From: JBDRHL01 sp043816955 | Lineage (GTDB): Bacteria > Planctomycetota > Phycisphaerae > Sedimentisphaerales > CAYZTY01 | Reading direction: 5' to 3' | Assembly: GCA_043816955.1 (NCBI GenBank) | Contig: JBDRHL010000159.1 | Coordinates: 1 to 8,153, forward strand | DNA: 8,153 bases | Part shown: piece by piece, positions 6,532 through 8,153 of the stretch | Numbering within the stretch: the first letter of the stretch is position 1 | Layout of the letters: the number at the start of each line of letters is the position of its first letter | Notes under the pieces: generated by a model | What the model was told of the DNA's origin: nothing | The model's input: only the letters and a program-made list of their open reading frames with translations | Databases searched by the model: none | Translations under genes and position numbers: made by a program

Positions 6532-7659
6532 TAACCGCTGCTTCAGTTTCACAATCCTGCGGTACGAAGTGTTGATTCTTTCTGTGGATATTTCACCTGA
6601 CTCAACTAGTTTTTTTATCAGTTCCCCTGTCCGTCTGGCTGCCTTGTCGTCATAGACAGAATTATTCGCAATCAGAATTATATCCACCCCAGCCTTTATC
6701 GCTACCTCAACCGCCTTGTCGAAACCGAAATATTCCGCGATTGCCCCCATCTGCATATCATCAGAAATCACAACCCCGTCATAGCCAAGCTGCTTTCTGA
6801 GAATCCCATCGATGATTTTAGAAGAAAGCGTAGCAGGATACTCCTCATCAAGCTTCGCATTAAAAACATGCGCCGTCATTACCGCATCTGCCTTGCCCGC
6901 CGCGATTATTCGCCGATAAGGCACCAGTTCCTCTGGTCTCCACGTATCACTTACATCAGCCATACCAAGGTGCGAATCATCCTTGCTGCTGCCGTGCCCC
7001 GGAAAATGCTTCAGCGTACACAATAGCCCCGCCTTATGATGCGCCTCTATAAACTCCATCGCGTGGGCGGTTACAACGTTGGCGTCCGCCGAAAAACTCC
7101 GACCGGCTTTTGCAATCACAGGGTTATCCGGATTAACTCGAAGGTCAACGACGGGAGCGAGATTGAGGTTTATTCCGAGGTCAATGAGGTTTCGGGCGAT
7201 TTTGTCCGCATGGCGGTTCGTCAAGGCTAAATCATTTTTTTCACCAAGGTATTGTGCAGAGACAGTTGGGGCAAACCCCATGTTTTCTTTGAGACGTGCT
7301 ACTCTCCCCCCTTCCTGGTCAACCGCTATCAGTAAAGGCACATCATTGAGCTTTTGCAGTTCGGCGCATAATTTCTTCAATTGGCCCGGCGATTCGATAT
7401 TCCGCTTCCACGTTTTCGTCGGAACGTCATAATCAAAAAGTACCACCCCGCCGATCCGCCCCGCCCGTATATCATCAGCAAGAGAAGGGCTGTCTCTGAC
7501 ATCACAACCGCGAAACCCTGCCATAACCATCTGGCCTATCTTCTCATCAATGCTCCTCTCAGGCCTCAACCCGGCCCTGCAGCCGCTTGCGATTACCAAC
7601 ACTGCAAAAATCGCTCCTGTTTTCAAAACAGAACTTACACATTTTGAAAAATTAACCAT
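6523..7659 (-). CDS. nagZ: NagZ-like GH3 beta-N-acetylhexosaminidase, lipoprotein
   Basis: The 378-residue protein (from ATG 7657-7659) is a glycoside hydrolase family 3 enzyme of the NagZ type, which removes terminal beta-N-acetylglucosamine from peptidoglycan fragments. IAVDQEGGRVARL (111-123) and KHFPGHG (217-223) belong to the substrate-binding core. DDSH at 227-230 gives the Asp228/His230 acid-base dyad specific to NagZ enzymes, and VISDDM (297-302) holds the nucleophile Asp300. The N-terminus has a short charged part, a hydrophobic core and a lipobox IASGC with the modifiable Cys27, so it should be a lipoprotein acting in the periplasm. That location makes the role more likely wall turnover or scavenging than cytoplasmic recycling. 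A GTG nine bases upstream (7666-7668) is in frame, but it lies within the AGGTGG ribosome-binding site, so ATG is preferred. Length suits a single-domain NagZ plus signal peptide. The gene converges on the multidomain gene and diverges from the one at 7768. Confidence 0.93.
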   Translation of the reverse strand: MVNFSKCVSSVLKTGAIFAVLVIASGCRAGLRPERSIDEKIGQMVMAGFRGCDVRDSPSLADDIRAGRIGGVVLFDYDVPTKTWKRNIESPGQLKKLCAELQKLNDVPLLIAVDQEGGRVARLKENMGFAPTVSAQYLGEKNDLALTNRHADKIARNLIDLGINLNLAPVVDLRVNPDNPVIAKAGRSFSADANVVTAHAMEFIEAHHKAGLLCTLKHFPGHGSSKDDSHLGMADVSDTWRPEELVPYRRIIAAGKADAVMTAHVFNAKLDEEYPATLSSKIIDGILRKQLGYDGVVISDDMQMGAIAEYFGFDKAVEVAIKAGVDIILIANNSVYDDKAARRTGELIKKLVESGEISTERINTSYRRIVKLKQRLSR

Positions 7660-7664
7660 AAAAA

Positions 7665-7670
7665 CCACCT
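7665..7670 (-). promoter_or_regulatory. Ribosome-binding site of nagZ, decides ATG 7659
   Basis: On the minus strand AGGTGG is followed by five T and then ATG (7657-7659). This is a near-consensus Shine-Dalgarno sequence with short but workable spacing. The in-frame GTG candidate is part of this element, which argues against its use as the start. Confidence 0.65.
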
Positions 7671-7710
7671 GACATCCTGATGCAGACTAGCCAATCGAAC
7701 TTTTTTTGAT

Positions 7711-7739
7711 AAAATACGTACTTGATGCTGAAATTGCAA
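7711..7739 (-). promoter_or_regulatory. Weak candidate sigma-70-type promoter for nagZ
   Basis: On the minus strand TTGCAA (7734-7739) is followed after exactly 17 bases by TATTTT (7711-7716). Each box matches four of six consensus bases. Transcription would start near 7704, leaving a leader of about 45 bases that contains the AGGTGG site. This is a by-eye match in a 108-bp AT-rich divergent region, and chance matches of this quality are common. Confidence 0.3.
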
Positions 7740-7767
7740 TAATATCCCGGCTTGGTTCTTACAGGTT

Positions 7768-8153
7768 ATGTTAAATCACCCGGACAGAAAAAACAGAATA
7801 AACATCATAACGCTGGATACCGTGCTGGCCAATGATATCTACGAAAGGCTTAAGTACGACTCTCGCCTCGCCGGCACCGAGCTGGTGCTGCCCCCTACAA
7901 ACAGCAAAAAAATAACCGTCGAAGGCCTCAATGAAATGGCATGGGATACCGTCTCTTCACGCCTGTTGATCTTCGACGTAAGAAGCCAGACCCTCACAAG
8001 GCTCCAGCAGACCTACAATAAAATCATCGGATACAACCGCTGCGATCTGAACTTGTACTGCTGCACAATCGTTATCGGCGACGGCCCCGCTAATCTGTTC
8101 CGATCCGGCGGCACAGCAGGTGTCTTTCTGCCGCTTTTGGCAAAACTTCGCAC
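7768..8153 (+). CDS. N-terminal part of an unrecognised protein (cut by right edge)
   Basis: ATG 7768-7770 opens a frame that runs without a stop to the window end, giving 128 complete codons. The peptide begins MLNHPDRKNRINIITLDTVL and continues through a hydrophobic strand followed by an acidic turn (SRLLIFDVRSQT), a helix (LTRLQQTYNKIIGYN) and another strand followed by a glycine-rich turn (LYCCTIVIGDG). Alternating strands and helices suggest a cytoplasmic alpha/beta fold. IFDVRSQT and IVIGDG sit where a Rossmann-like or receiver-like fold would have strand ends, but I see no diagnostic motif and assign no function. There is no signal peptide. The start is the first usable one after an in-frame TGA at 7729-7731. 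Its ribosome-binding site is weak, with only an AGG two bases before the ATG. The gene diverges from nagZ. Confidence 0.7.
   Translation, partial: MLNHPDRKNRINIITLDTVLANDIYERLKYDSRLAGTELVLPPTNSKKITVEGLNEMAWDTVSSRLLIFDVRSQTLTRLQQTYNKIIGYNRCDLNLYCCTIVIGDGPANLFRSGGTAGVFLPLLAKLR

Noticed and set aside
6533..6562. Short inverted repeat ACCGC...GCGGT near the nagZ stop codon as a terminator
   Set aside because: The stem is only five bases with a 20-base loop and no adjacent T-run.
7079..7432. Plus-strand 117-codon open frame opposite nagZ
   Set aside because: nagZ has complete catalytic motifs in this stretch; the opposite frame is Ser/Arg/Phe-rich with no family resemblance.
7706..7734. Possible plus-strand promoter TTGATA - 17 bases - TGAAAT for the right-edge gene
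   Set aside because: The -10 box lacks the near-invariant second-position A, and the region is AT-rich enough to give such matches by chance.

Overview
The window looks like an ordinary stretch of chromosome from a planctomycete-like bacterium, possibly the Phycisphaerae/Sedimentisphaerales group. This is inferred from protein architecture, not from a marker gene. One gene combines a HAAS (DUF1700-type) helical domain, a membrane segment, a 'WQSVDF...EWKSGDYTIR...YYVLRK' domain as found at the C-termini of planctomycete BlaR1/M56-type proteins, TPR-like helices and a 'FADGHVEFI' pseudopilin-style tail. Planctomycetes commonly mix these parts. A DUF3604 PHP-type protein, an M28 peptidase and a NagZ lipoprotein fit the same background. 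No rRNA, tRNA, CRISPR array or intact mobile element was found.

Layout from left to right. At 2-178 (+) is the possible tail of a gene that enters from the left edge. At 108-2132 (-) is a 674-residue exported DUF3604/PHP-type putative metallophosphoesterase. At 2157-2195 is a perfect 14-bp inverted repeat directly behind the stop codon of the next gene. At 2195-3247 (-) is a membrane-anchored M28 zinc peptidase. At 3248-3424 is a gap without a confident gene. At 3425 to about 4080 (-) is the C-terminal remnant of a UvrD-like superfamily 1 helicase lacking its ATP-binding half. At 4114-6531 (+) is the large multidomain membrane protein. At 6523-7659 (-) is a NagZ-type GH3 lipoprotein whose end overlaps the previous gene by 9 bp. 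At 7660-7767 is a divergent intergenic region with a weak candidate promoter. At 7768-8153 (+) is the start of an unrecognised gene cut by the right edge.

The M28 peptidase and the PHP protein share a strand, lie 62 bp apart and could be co-transcribed, with the hairpin acting between them. Three proteins (PHP, M28, NagZ) carry an export signal or membrane anchor. The large protein places its sensory and TPR parts beyond a single membrane segment. The neighbourhood is therefore mostly cell-envelope and periplasmic work, with no evident shared pathway. The clearest irregularities are the helicase remnant, which stops within about 40 bp of the start codon of the large gene, and the perfect inverted repeat flanked by TTA. 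No convincing new system is visible.
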